Shown: positions 18,780-26,904 of the stretch, one piece after another
Numbering within the stretch: the first letter of the stretch is position 1
How the letters are laid out: every line of letters begins with the position of its first letter
Assembly (NCBI GenBank): GCA_025964695.1
Contig: JAOPYK010000004.1
Span: 62,001-126,000 of the forward strand
Source of the DNA: Streptosporangiaceae bacterium
GTDB lineage: Bacteria; Actinomycetota; Actinomycetes; Streptosporangiales; Streptosporangiaceae
Direction: 5' to 3'
Length of the DNA: 64,000 nucleotides
The notes under the pieces: generated by a model
Seen by the model: only the letters and a program-made list of their open reading frames with translations
Told to the model about the DNA's origin: nothing
Databases searched by the model: none
Made by a program: the position numbers and the translations under genes

Positions 18780-19595
18780 TCAGCTGTGGTCGAGCTTTTC
18801 GAGCCAGTTCTGGACGACGAGCAGAAACTCCGCCGGGCGCTCCGCGTGCAGCCGGTGGCCGGATCCGACCCAGGTCACCGTGGTGGAGGCCGGGTCCTTG
18901 AACAGGCCCGCCTCCCAGGCGGACTGCTCGGGGTCGAACGAGAAGGACAGCACCGGGCACTCCCGCCCGGCCAGGTACGCTTCGCTCGCCGACCGGATGC
19001 CCATCTGGTCGTCCGCGCTGAACATCGCGGTGAAGGCCGCGGCCAGCACATGCGGGGGAGTACCCAGGATCTTCCGGGCGTGCCAGTTCCTGAGGAATGC
19101 GGGGCTGGCTGGGGTGTAACACCACTCGTCGTTGGCCAGCGCCTGCCGGTGCGCGTCGCTTCGCATGTTCTCGGCCAGGGTGGCCAGGTAGGGGGCGAGC
19201 GCGTCCTGCTTGCCGTATCCGGGGTCGACGCACACCAGCGCCCGCACCCGGGCGGGATGCTCGACGGCCAGCGCGCTGACGACCAGGCCGCCCATCGAGT
19301 GGCCGAACGCCACGACCCGATCGATGCAGAGCAGGTCCAGCAGCCGCATGAGGTCGTGCGCCAGGTCCTGCGGCCGGTATCCGTCCTCGGGGGCTGAGGA
19401 GTAGCCGTGACCGCGCAGGTCGGCCGCGATGACCCGGTGGTTCTCGCTCAGCGCGGGGAGGTGCCAGACCCAGTCGTGCGAGTCGGCGCCGAAGCCGTGC
19501 ACGAGCAGCAGCGGGGGCCGCTCGGCCGTCGCGGTTCCGGTGGGTCCGTCGTCCGTGTAGAACAGACGAACATCGCCCAGGTCAGCGAATGGCAT
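18780..19595 (-). CDS. Alpha/beta-fold hydrolase
   Basis: A 271-residue cytosolic hydrolase. The oxyanion motif LLLVHGFGADSHDW, the nucleophile Ser in AFGHSMGGLVV and a His near the end (VGSGHRLHAERPAEF) are all present. A strong ribosome-binding site GGGAGGAGG sits upstream of ATG 19595. It is the first gene of the minus-strand operon with two luciferase-like enzymes. The likely operator at 19657-19670 lies between it and the divergent luciferase-like gene. Ester or C-C bond hydrolysis both remain possible. Confidence 0.9.
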   Translation of the reverse strand: MPFADLGDVRLFYTDDGPTGTATAERPPLLLVHGFGADSHDWVWHLPALSENHRVIAADLRGHGYSSAPEDGYRPQDLAHDLMRLLDLLCIDRVVAFGHSMGGLVVSALAVEHPARVRALVCVDPGYGKQDALAPYLATLAENMRSDAHRQALANDEWCYTPASPAFLRNWHARKILGTPPHVLAAAFTAMFSADDQMGIRSASEAYLAGRECPVLSFSFDPEQSAWEAGLFKDPASTTVTWVGSGHRLHAERPAEFLLVVQNWLEKLDHS

Positions 19596-19656
19596 CTGCG
19601 CAATCCTCCTCCCGACTTCCCGAACAAGCGCACGCTACATCAAAATGGAACAACCG

Positions 19657-19670
19657 AGCAATCGCTTGGT
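19657..19670. promoter_or_regulatory. Operator-like AGCAATCGCTTGGT (one mismatch to AnCAAGnnCTTGnT)
   Basis: Located between the divergent alpha/beta hydrolase and luciferase-like genes. It matches the AnCAAGnnCTTGnT pattern described for the TetR-family repressor KstR2 except for one base in the left arm. A second, weaker relative (AACAAGCGCACGCT) lies at 19623-19636. Two perfect matches occur at 21994 and 30601. Confidence 0.5.
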
Positions 19671-19737
19671 CGATGGATGTGATACTCGTCGCCCCCGCCG
19701 AGGAGGCCGGGCGACGGCCGATGAAGGGACTCCGCGC

Positions 19738-20622
19738 ATGCGGCTGGGGATCACGATGATCGCGACGGACCGGGCGATGCCCGTCCATCTGCTGGCGCGC
19801 GAAGCGGAGGACCGCGGCTTCGCCTCCCTCTACGTGCCTGAACACACCCACATCCCGGTTGCCAGGACGACCCCGTCACCGGCCGGGCCGGGTGCGGGAG
19901 GCACCTGGCAGGCGTCCTATCTGAAGGGCACCTCCGGGGACGAGACGCTGGCCGAGGACTATGCCCGGATGGTCGATCCGCTGGTCGCCCTGGCGGCCGC
20001 GGCCGCCGTGACCTCCCGGATCACTCTCGGCACCGGGGTCTGCCTGCCGGCCCAGCGCGAGCCGATCGTGACCGCCAAGGCGGTCGCCACCCTCGACCAG
20101 ATCTCCGGCGGCCGGTTCGTCCTCGGCGTCGGGTACGGCTGGAACGTCGAGGAGGCCGCCGCCCACGGAGTCTCCTGGGCGCGTCGCCGCGAGGTCGTAC
20201 GGGAGAACGTGCAGGCCATGCGGGCCCTGTGGAGCCAGGAACAGGCCTCCTACAAGGGGGAGTTCGTGAGCTTCGACGCGAGCTGGGCGTGGCCGAAGCC
20301 GGCCGGGAGGGTCCCGGTCCTTCTGGGCGGAGCCACGGGCCCCAAGCTCTTCGCCGCGATCGCGGAGTACGCCGACGGCTGGCTGCCGATCGGCGGTGCC
20401 GGGATACGCGAGGCACTGCCCCGGCTGGCCCAGGCTTACGAGAGCGCGGGCCGGGACCCTTCGACGGCCACGGTCATCCCGTTCGGCACCCTGCCGACGG
20501 TGCAAAAGCTGGAGTACTACGCATCGCTCGGCATTGAGGAGGTCGTGCTGCGCCTCCCGGCGGGTGGCCGGGACGAGGTGCTGCCGGTGCTCGACGAGTA
20601 CGTCGCGACGTACCTGGGCTAG
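19738..20622 (+). CDS. LLM class F420-dependent oxidoreductase
   Basis: 294 residues from ATG 19738, preceded by GAAGGGA. Typical subfamily segments are MRLGITMIATDRAMPVHLLA, GFASLYVPEHTHIPV, GGRFVLGVGYGWNVEEAAAHG and PVLLGGATGPKLFAAIAEYADGWLPIGG. It is divergent from the hydrolase operon and shares the operator-like site, so the two are probably co-regulated. F420 dependence is inferred from resemblance to TIGR03619-type proteins. Confidence 0.88.
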   Translation: MRLGITMIATDRAMPVHLLAREAEDRGFASLYVPEHTHIPVARTTPSPAGPGAGGTWQASYLKGTSGDETLAEDYARMVDPLVALAAAAAVTSRITLGTGVCLPAQREPIVTAKAVATLDQISGGRFVLGVGYGWNVEEAAAHGVSWARRREVVRENVQAMRALWSQEQASYKGEFVSFDASWAWPKPAGRVPVLLGGATGPKLFAAIAEYADGWLPIGGAGIREALPRLAQAYESAGRDPSTATVIPFGTLPTVQKLEYYASLGIEEVVLRLPAGGRDEVLPVLDEYVATYLG

Positions 20623-20647
20623 ACGTCACGCGCTGGGCGGGAGGTGG

Positions 20648-21427
20648 TCAGCGGACCATGCGGAAGCAGGTCCACTTGGGCATGGTGTACCACTCGCCCC
20701 GGTTACTGCGGATCGCGCCCAGGATCATCCACACGTACGGTGAGACCGCCTCGTACAGCCAAACGGGTGCGGCCAGCACCAGGATCGCGGGCTGCCGGGT
20801 CACGATGGCCACGATGCCCAGCGGAGCCAGCACGCTGAAGAACACGATCATCTGGGTGAGCGTGTAGTTCAGCGCCTGTGCGGCGTGGAAGCGCACGAAG
20901 CGGGACTCGTTCTTCTTGATCAAGTAGAGGATGAGCGGGACGAGGAAGCCGCCGAGCAGCGCACCGACATAGCAGAACAGCGCCATCGTTGTGTCGTCCC
21001 CGGTGGGCTGCCCGTACTCGGGGTGCTCGGGGTTGCCGGGCGGCCCGTACCCCCAGCGTGGGTCATACGCCCCGTACGCCGGATCGTACGGCTGGACACC
21101 GTACCTGAGTACCTGCTGTCCCTGCGGCGCCTGCCCGTATGGCGCCTGCCCGTATGGTGGCCGGCCCTGTGGCGGCCGGCCGTGCGCGGAGGGCGGCGCG
21201 CCGGGCGGCTGTCCGTACACGCCACGGTAAGGCGGCGGCTGCGGCAGGCTCCCGGCCGGCGCAGACAAGCTCTCGGCCGGCCCGGGCAGACTCCCGGCCG
21301 GTTCCGGCAGGCTTCCGGCCGGTTCCGGCGGGTTCTCCGGCGTTCCAGACTGATCCCCTTCTCGCTCGGGTGAGGACGCGGCGGGCCGGGGGTCGTCGTC
21401 CTGCGATTGCTGCGGCGTCTCAGTCAC
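20648..21427 (-). CDS. DUF4870-type membrane protein with proline-rich N-terminus
   Basis: 259 residues. The first 135 are a disordered Pro/Gly/Tyr/Gln-rich stretch containing near-repeats of EPAGSLPEP and GRPPYGQAPYGQ. The rest is a DUF4870 domain: TMALFCYVGALLGGFLVPLILYLIKKNESRFVRFHAAQALNYT, then two more hydrophobic segments. The charged loop motif RFHAAQALN is diagnostic of the domain. It is a membrane protein of unknown role, not obviously tied to the catabolic genes. It is convergent with the luciferase-like gene. Confidence 0.85.
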   Translation of the reverse strand: MTETPQQSQDDDPRPAASSPEREGDQSGTPENPPEPAGSLPEPAGSLPGPAESLSAPAGSLPQPPPYRGVYGQPPGAPPSAHGRPPQGRPPYGQAPYGQAPQGQQVLRYGVQPYDPAYGAYDPRWGYGPPGNPEHPEYGQPTGDDTTMALFCYVGALLGGFLVPLILYLIKKNESRFVRFHAAQALNYTLTQMIVFFSVLAPLGIVAIVTRQPAILVLAAPVWLYEAVSPYVWMILGAIRSNRGEWYTMPKWTCFRMVR

Positions 21428-21550
21428 CTGCGGTCCTCATGCTCCTGGGCGGGTTTCCGCCTGAACCTACCGACTTTGGGACGCCGCACGCACCGCATCG
21501 GTTCCCAAGACCTCCCAAGGCCTGGTTCCAGGCGCTGCCCGCCCTGGCGG

Positions 21551-21979
21551 TCAGCGGGGCGCTGACGGATTCGCCCCGGGTACGACGTCGAGGCCGAGGA
21601 CGGCGTGGTTGCCGTCGAACCAGACGGCGGTGCCCTTCCGAGAGGTGATGAGCCAGTGCCCGCCGACCCGGGCGAACTCGTCCTCGACCCATCCGCCGAT
21701 CATGAGCAGCGAGTCCGGGGCGAGCTCGTTTCGCGCGTGCTGAGCCTGGTAGTAGCTGTGCGCGGAGGCGCGGTCGCCCTCGACGGCGACCCGTACGTTG
21801 GAGAAGACGTGGTGCGTCGCGTCCAGGGTGGCCAGCGTGGCCTTCGCCTTCTCGCGGTAGTCGGCGGGCGAGGGGTAGCGGCCCGCCACGCTCATCCGGA
21901 TGGCCGCGTCCGGGGTGAAGCGGCCATCGAGGAGAACCCAGTCGCACGTGTCGATGGCCGCGGCGTAACGGTAGATCAC
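21551..21979 (-). CDS. SnoaL-like / NTF2-fold protein
   Basis: A 142-residue cone-fold protein of the SnoaL_4 type: YRYAAAIDTCDWVLLDGRFTPDAAI at the start and HYxQAQHxR-like SYYQAQHARNELAPDSLLMIGGWVEDEF in the centre. The GTG at 21979 is the only in-frame start after an upstream TAG, so the usual first 10-12 residues are missing. A TAGAGT -10-like box on the minus strand at 21994-21989 would make the transcript nearly leaderless and put the operator at 21994-22007 over the promoter. Such proteins act as isomerases, cyclases or hydroxylase partners. Confidence 0.82.
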   Translation of the reverse strand: MIYRYAAAIDTCDWVLLDGRFTPDAAIRMSVAGRYPSPADYREKAKATLATLDATHHVFSNVRVAVEGDRASAHSYYQAQHARNELAPDSLLMIGGWVEDEFARVGGHWLITSRKGTAVWFDGNHAVLGLDVVPGANPSAPR

Positions 21980-21993
21980 CGGGCATTGACTCT

Positions 21994-22007
21994 AACAAGC
22001 GCTTGGT
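21994..22007. promoter_or_regulatory. Operator AACAAGCGCTTGGT (AnCAAGnnCTTGnT)
   Basis: An exact match to AnCAAGnnCTTGnT with a perfect inner 10-base palindrome CAAGCGCTTG. It sits between the divergent SnoaL-like gene and the Liv transporter operon. Its position overlaps the probable -10 of the SnoaL-like gene and lies about 60 bases upstream of the transporter start. It is probably bound by a TetR-type repressor not encoded in the window. Confidence 0.65.
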
Positions 22008-22063
22008 CCATTCTGATCCCCCAGCCTGGGGGCAGGTGAACAGCTGTGTTGCAGGAGGACCGG

Positions 22064-23266
22064 TTGAGAGTGTTCGGGATGTCCATGGTGGTGTCCGCCG
22101 CCCTTTTGGTGGCGGCGTGCGGTAGCGGCGGCGGGGATGGAGGGGGCGGGTCGAAGGGGCTCAAGGGCCCGATCAAGCTGGTCGGCCTCTGGGAGATCAA
22201 GGGCGAGAGCGCGGCGGCCATCAACGACTATCAGAACGGTGCCCAGCTCGCGATCGAGCAGATCACCGCGGCGGGCGGCATCGGCGGCCAGAAGGTCACG
22301 CTGGACCGGGTCCCGCTGTCGGTGGCCGATCCACAGAAGGCGACCTCGCAGTTCCTCCAGGGCGTCGACAAGAAGCCGGCGATGCTGCTCGGCATCCCCT
22401 CCGCGAGTGCGGTGCTGGCCGCCAAGTCCCAGATCGACCGGGCCGGCATCCCGCTGCTGGCGACCTCCAGCTCGACCTCGTCGATCCGCTACGGATCCGC
22501 CGGGGGCAGCAAGTGGCTCTGGCTGCTCCAGACCTTCGACGGCTACAAGGACCAGGCGGCTGTCAAGTACGCGACGGAGACGCTCAAGGCCTCCAAGGTC
22601 GGGCTGACGGGCACCAGCGAGTCGTACGGCACGACGAACATCGCCGATCTCACCACGGCGCTGCAGGCCAAGTCGCTCAAGCCGTTCGCGGTCAGCAAGT
22701 ACGACCCGACCGCCACCGACGTGACCCCGACCGTGCTGAAGATGAAGGGCGCGGACGCGGTCATCACCTTCGCCTACCCGAACCCGCTGGCCGTGCAGAT
22801 CAAGCAGTTCGCGCAGAACGGGCTGACCGTACCGATGATCGGTTCCTCCTCGACCAATATCGCGGTGCAGTACAAGCTGGTGGCCGGAGACGTGCTGAAG
22901 AACGTCTACTCGGTCGTCTCGTGCGACCCGACCAGCGGATCCAAGCGGCAGCTCGCCAAGGACTTCGGAACGCTCTACCAGCAGAAGTACGGGACCGTTC
23001 CGACGGACCTGGCGGCGGACGCCTACGACGCGGTGTGGGTCGCCAAGGAGGCCATCGAGAAGGCGGGCAGCACCGACCCGGCCGCCGTCAACTCGGCGAT
23101 GGCCCAGGTCTCGGTCAGCGACAAGGTCGTGTGCTCCAGCGGCTACAAGGCCGACGGCGCCCACATCATGAGCCACGAGGTGTCCATCGACAAGTTCGCC
23201 ACGGCCGGGACCACCCAGGAGATCGAGACGTACACCTTCCCGGTCCAGGACGCCGCCAAGAGCTGA
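22064..23266 (+). CDS. Branched-chain-type ABC transporter substrate-binding lipoprotein
   Basis: A 400-residue periplasmic-binding-type lipoprotein (LivJ/LivK family). I start at TTG 22064 because AGGAGG lies five bases upstream; GTG 22046 is in frame but contains that site. The lipobox is LLVAACG near residue 20. The body shows IKLVGLWEIKGESAAAINDYQNGAQLAIEQI and the LTGTSESYGTTNIADL hinge strands. It is the first gene of a five-gene Liv operon. The ligand is unknown; such proteins also bind aromatic acids, amides or urea. Confidence 0.93.
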   Translation: MRVFGMSMVVSAALLVAACGSGGGDGGGGSKGLKGPIKLVGLWEIKGESAAAINDYQNGAQLAIEQITAAGGIGGQKVTLDRVPLSVADPQKATSQFLQGVDKKPAMLLGIPSASAVLAAKSQIDRAGIPLLATSSSTSSIRYGSAGGSKWLWLLQTFDGYKDQAAVKYATETLKASKVGLTGTSESYGTTNIADLTTALQAKSLKPFAVSKYDPTATDVTPTVLKMKGADAVITFAYPNPLAVQIKQFAQNGLTVPMIGSSSTNIAVQYKLVAGDVLKNVYSVVSCDPTSGSKRQLAKDFGTLYQQKYGTVPTDLAADAYDAVWVAKEAIEKAGSTDPAAVNSAMAQVSVSDKVVCSSGYKADGAHIMSHEVSIDKFATAGTTQEIETYTFPVQDAAKS

Positions 23267-23300
23267 TCACGTGGGGTACGGCCGAGGGGGTGACAACACC

Positions 23301-24173
23301 ATGGACAAATTCATCGCGCTGACGGCCAGCGGGGTCGCCTACGGCGCCGTACTGGCGGTCGTCGCGCTCGGATTCCTGGTGCTCTACAAGGCCACCGGCG
23401 TGGTCAACTTCGCACACGGAGACCTGATCACGCTGAGCGCCTACCTGGGCGTCTGGGCGATCTCGACGCTCGGCCTGCCCACAGTGGTGGGCTATCTCCT
23501 GGCGATCGCGGCGATGGGCGTGGTGGGCGTGCTGATCGAACGGGTGGCCTACGCGCCGCTGCGGAACCGGCCGCCGATGGTGGTCGTCATCGCGACGCTC
23601 GCCGCGGCCATCGTGATCCGGGGCGTCATCGCGGTCTGGCAGGGCTCGGAGCCCAAGTCGCTGGCGACCCCGGTGGGCAGCCGGGTGCTGCACATCGGTG
23701 GCGCCGCGATCGCCTACCAGCGGATCCTCATCGTGGTGGTCTGCGCGCTGGCGGTCGTGCTGCTGTTGTACGTCTTCCAGCGCACGCCGTTCGGCCGTCA
23801 GGTCCGGGCCCTGGCGGCCGACCCGGAGATGGCGCGGCTGACCGGGATCCGCACGAGGACCGTCGCGATGGGCGCGTTCGCGCTCTCGTCGATGCTCGCC
23901 GCGCTCGCCGGGATCCTGGTGGCCCCGCTGGGCGCGGTCGATCTCAACTTCGGTTTCGGATTGATGGTCACCGCGTTCGCCGCCGCCGTGCTCGGTGGTT
24001 TCGGCAGCCTCGGCGGCGTCGTCATCGGGGCACTGGTGATCGGGCTCATCCAGCAGCTCGTGGGGGGATATCTGCTGCCCGACTACGCGGCCACCTTCCC
24101 CGCCATCGTGCTGTTCGTCGTCATCGCGGTCCGGCCCGAAGGCCTGGTCAACCTCACCCGGAGCCGGCTGTGA
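23301..24173 (+). CDS. Branched-chain-type ABC transporter permease (LivH type)
   Basis: A 290-residue inner-membrane permease with about eight hydrophobic segments. It carries the family motif ATGVVNFAHGDLITLSAYLGV near residue 33 and the C-terminal GGFGSLGGVVIGALVIGLIQ. ATG 23301 follows a GAGGGGG site. It begins 34 bases after the binding-protein gene and its stop overlaps the next start (GTGA). It forms the translocation pore with the following permease. Confidence 0.93.
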   Translation: MDKFIALTASGVAYGAVLAVVALGFLVLYKATGVVNFAHGDLITLSAYLGVWAISTLGLPTVVGYLLAIAAMGVVGVLIERVAYAPLRNRPPMVVVIATLAAAIVIRGVIAVWQGSEPKSLATPVGSRVLHIGGAAIAYQRILIVVVCALAVVLLLYVFQRTPFGRQVRALAADPEMARLTGIRTRTVAMGAFALSSMLAALAGILVAPLGAVDLNFGFGLMVTAFAAAVLGGFGSLGGVVIGALVIGLIQQLVGGYLLPDYAATFPAIVLFVVIAVRPEGLVNLTRSRL

Positions 24174-25399
24174 ACGCCGCCGGGGCGGGCAGGCCGATGG
24201 ACCGCGGCGGCGGCCTGCCGGAAGGCAGCGCCGGAGGCGGCACGGCAGGCGGCGGGGGAAGCGGCAGGGCAGGTGCCATGGCGGGCGCCGCGGTCGTGCG
24301 GCCCCCGGACTACCGGAACCGGCACTTCCCCGCGATCGTGGTCTTCGTGGCCGTGGTCGCGCTGGCCGGGCCGGCGGTCGCCACGTCACGGTCCAACCAG
24401 TTCCTGGTGAACCTGTGGCTGGTCTATTCGATCGCCGGACTCGGTTTCTACCTGGTCTTCGGCCTGGCCGGGCGGTTCGCCTTCTGCCAGACCTTCATGA
24501 TGGCACTGGGCGGCTATACCTCGGCGTGGGTGACCCGCACGGGCGGCGGCCACTCGTTCCTGCTGGGCGTGACGGCCGCGGTCGTGGTCACGGCGCTCGC
24601 CGCGGCGGTCGTCGGGGTGCTCGTACGCAAGGCGCAGCACTTCTATTTCGCCATCGCGACGTTCGCGGTCACCCAGGTCGGCACGATCGTGTTCCAGCAG
24701 GCGACGGGGTTCACCGGGGCGAACGGCCAGGCGGTGGGCATCCCGCCGGCCTCGTTGTTCGGCCACGAGTTCGTCCAGGACGGTGAGGTGTTCTGGCTGT
24801 TCCTCGGCGTCCTGACCGCCTGCCTGCTGCTCACCGCGTGCATCGAACGGTCCCCGCTCCGCCGGGAGGCCATCGCCGCGCGGGAGAACGGGCTGGTGGC
24901 CTCGCTCGGCGGAGTGGGCGTGCAGCGCGTCCAGCTCGTGCTGTTCGTGCTGGGCTCGGCGCTGGGCGGGCTGTCCGGCTCGCTCATCGGCCACTGGCAG
25001 GGGGTCATCGGCACCGACTCCTTCGGCATCGACCTGTCCATCGGGATCTTCCTGATGCTGCTGCTCGGCGGGATCGACTCGATCTGGGGTGCCCTGGTCG
25101 GCGCGGCGGTGTACGTGGCGCTGCCCCGGCTGCTGTCCGGCATCGAGCAGTACAGCGCGATCGCGTACGGTGTCCTGCTGCTGATCGTCGTGCTGGCGGT
25201 GCCGGGCGGTATCGCGGCGGCGGCCCGGCGCCCCATCCGGGGGCTGTCGGCCCGGTTCACAGAACACTTCGGGCAGCGCATCACCCAGCGGTTCGAGGGG
25301 CGGTTCGAGGGGCGGTTCGAGGGGCGGTTCGGGCGGCGGTTCGGGCGGCGCCTCCCGACGGCGGCCGCCGCACCGGAGGTGACCGATGCTGAAAGCTGA
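24170..25399 (+). CDS. Branched-chain-type ABC transporter permease (LivM type) with repeat tail
   Basis: A 409-residue membrane permease; the core contains GLGFYLVFGLAGRFAFCQTFMMALGGY, a LivM signature region, and LLLGGIDSIWGALVGAAVYVALP. The first 45 residues are Gly-rich and cytosolic. The last 45 residues are a charged tail in which a 12-base repeat encodes RFEG three times and RFGR twice. The start overlaps livH by four bases and the end overlaps the ATPase gene by 14 bases, so the repeat sits right at the gene junction. Confidence 0.92.
   Translation: MNAAGAGRPMDRGGGLPEGSAGGGTAGGGGSGRAGAMAGAAVVRPPDYRNRHFPAIVVFVAVVALAGPAVATSRSNQFLVNLWLVYSIAGLGFYLVFGLAGRFAFCQTFMMALGGYTSAWVTRTGGGHSFLLGVTAAVVVTALAAAVVGVLVRKAQHFYFAIATFAVTQVGTIVFQQATGFTGANGQAVGIPPASLFGHEFVQDGEVFWLFLGVLTACLLLTACIERSPLRREAIAARENGLVASLGGVGVQRVQLVLFVLGSALGGLSGSLIGHWQGVIGTDSFGIDLSIGIFLMLLLGGIDSIWGALVGAAVYVALPRLLSGIEQYSAIAYGVLLLIVVLAVPGGIAAAARRPIRGLSARFTEHFGQRITQRFEGRFEGRFEGRFGRRFGRRLPTAAAAPEVTDAES
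25289..25348. repeat. 12-bp tandem repeat in livM, five units
   Basis: CGGTTCGAGGGG three times (25289, 25301, 25313) then CGGTTCGGGCGG twice (25325, 25337). The unit is a multiple of three, so it adds whole Arg-Phe-(Glu/Gly)-(Gly/Arg) blocks to the C-terminus. Confidence 0.95.
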
Positions 25400-26162
25400 C
25401 GACATCACCGTCGCGTTCGGCGGTGTACGTGCGGTCGACGGGGTGAGCCTGGAGGTGGCCGAGGGGGAACTGCTCGGCCTCGTCGGTCCCAACGGCAGCG
25501 GGAAGACGACCTTCCTCAACGCCGTCTGCGGGATCGTGCCCGCGCGCGGCTCGCTGACCGTGGCGGGTTCGGCGGTACGGCTCGGCCGTCCTCCGGCGGC
25601 CCGTCGTGCCGGGATCGCCCGGGTCTTCCAGGCCCCGCAGATCTACGGGCAGCTCTCCTGCCTGGACAACGTGCTGCTGTCGACCTCCGACCGGCGGTGG
25701 CGCGGGCTCGCCGGGGCCTGGCCGGCCCGGCCGCTGATGTGGCGGCATGAACGGTTGCGCTGGGCGAAGGCGATGGAGGCGCTCGATACCGTCGGCATCG
25801 CCGGGCACGCGACCGAGCCGGCCGCACGGCTCAGCTACGGGCGGCTGCGGCTGCTGGAGCTGGCCAGGGCCCTCGCCGGTGACCCCGTGGTCCTCCTGCT
25901 CGATGAGCCGAGCGCGGGGCTGAACGACGCCGAGACCGCGGACCTGGCGACCCTCCTGCGCGAAGTACGCGCCGCCGGCAACACCCTCGTCATCGTGGAC
26001 CACAAGATCGATTTTCTGGACGCGCTCTGTGATCGTCTCGTGGTGCTCGAACTCGGCCAGGTCATCGCCCGGGGCACGCCGGACGAGGTGTGGCGCGACG
26101 AACGGGTCATCAGCGCCTATCTGGGCAAATCCTTGGAGGAGCCTGCCGATGCTGCGGATTGA
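25386..26162 (+). CDS. Branched-chain-type ABC transporter ATP-binding protein (LivG type)
   Basis: A 258-residue ATPase: Walker A GPNGSGKTT, signature LSYGRLRLLELARAL (LSYG is normal for LivG proteins), Walker B VVLLLDEPSAGLN and the H-loop IVDHKIDFL. It energises the permease pair in this operon. It overlaps livM by 14 bases and livF by 14 bases. Confidence 0.94.
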   Translation: MLKADDITVAFGGVRAVDGVSLEVAEGELLGLVGPNGSGKTTFLNAVCGIVPARGSLTVAGSAVRLGRPPAARRAGIARVFQAPQIYGQLSCLDNVLLSTSDRRWRGLAGAWPARPLMWRHERLRWAKAMEALDTVGIAGHATEPAARLSYGRLRLLELARALAGDPVVLLLDEPSAGLNDAETADLATLLREVRAAGNTLVIVDHKIDFLDALCDRLVVLELGQVIARGTPDEVWRDERVISAYLGKSLEEPADAAD

Positions 26163-26865
26163 GGGCATGCACGTCCGCTACGGCACCACGCACGCCGTAC
26201 GCGGGATCGACCTGTCGGTCGCCGAAGGCGAGGCCGTCGCGCTGCTCGGCCCCAACGGGGCCGGTAAGACCTCGACATTGCGGGCGATCAGCCGGCTGGC
26301 CGCCTGCACGGGATCCGTGCTCTTCGAGGGGCGGGACCTCGCCAAGGTGGCGCCCGAGGACGTCGCCCGGCTGGGACTGATCCAGGTGCCGGAGGGGCGT
26401 CATGTGTTCCCCGATCTGACGGTCCACGAGAACCTCCAGATCGGTACCACCCCTCGGCGAGGCCGCGCGGAGGGATTCGGCTTCGATGACGTCTACGACC
26501 TGTTCCCCGCGCTGGTGCCGCTGCGCGATCGGCTCGGGTTCGCGTTGTCGGGCGGTGAGCAGCAGATGGTCGCCATCGGCCGCGCCCTGGTGGCCGCCCC
26601 GAGGCTGCTGCTCATCGACGAGCCCTCACTCGGGCTCGCTCCGGTCGTCGCCGAGGCCGTCGCCCAGGCGCTCGTGGCCGTACGGGCACGTACCGCCCTG
26701 CTGGTCATCGAGCAGAACGTCCACCTGGCGGTCCGGGTCTGCCAGCGCGCCGCGGTGATGAGCGGTGGCCGGATCGTCCTGGAGGCGCCCGCCGGCAAGC
26801 TGCACGACCGGGACGAGCTGCTCGCCTCCTACCTCGGCCAGACCAAGACGGGCACCGGCGTCTGA
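26149..26865 (+). CDS. Branched-chain-type ABC transporter ATP-binding protein (LivF type)
   Basis: A 238-residue second ATPase from ATG 26149, with GGAGGA seven bases upstream inside the preceding gene. Walker A is GPNGAGKTS, the Q-loop region is IQVPEGRHVFPDLTVHENL, the signature is LSGGEQQMVAIGRAL and Walker B is LLLIDEPSLGLAP. It is the last gene of the operon. The following 40 bases contain three copies of GACCGGCTCGT/C before the convergent cyclase gene. Confidence 0.94.
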   Translation: MLRIEGMHVRYGTTHAVRGIDLSVAEGEAVALLGPNGAGKTSTLRAISRLAACTGSVLFEGRDLAKVAPEDVARLGLIQVPEGRHVFPDLTVHENLQIGTTPRRGRAEGFGFDDVYDLFPALVPLRDRLGFALSGGEQQMVAIGRALVAAPRLLLIDEPSLGLAPVVAEAVAQALVAVRARTALLVIEQNVHLAVRVCQRAAVMSGGRIVLEAPAGKLHDRDELLASYLGQTKTGTGV

Positions 26866-26904
26866 CCGGCTCGTGTGACCGGCTCGTCTGACCGGCTCGC
26901 CGGG

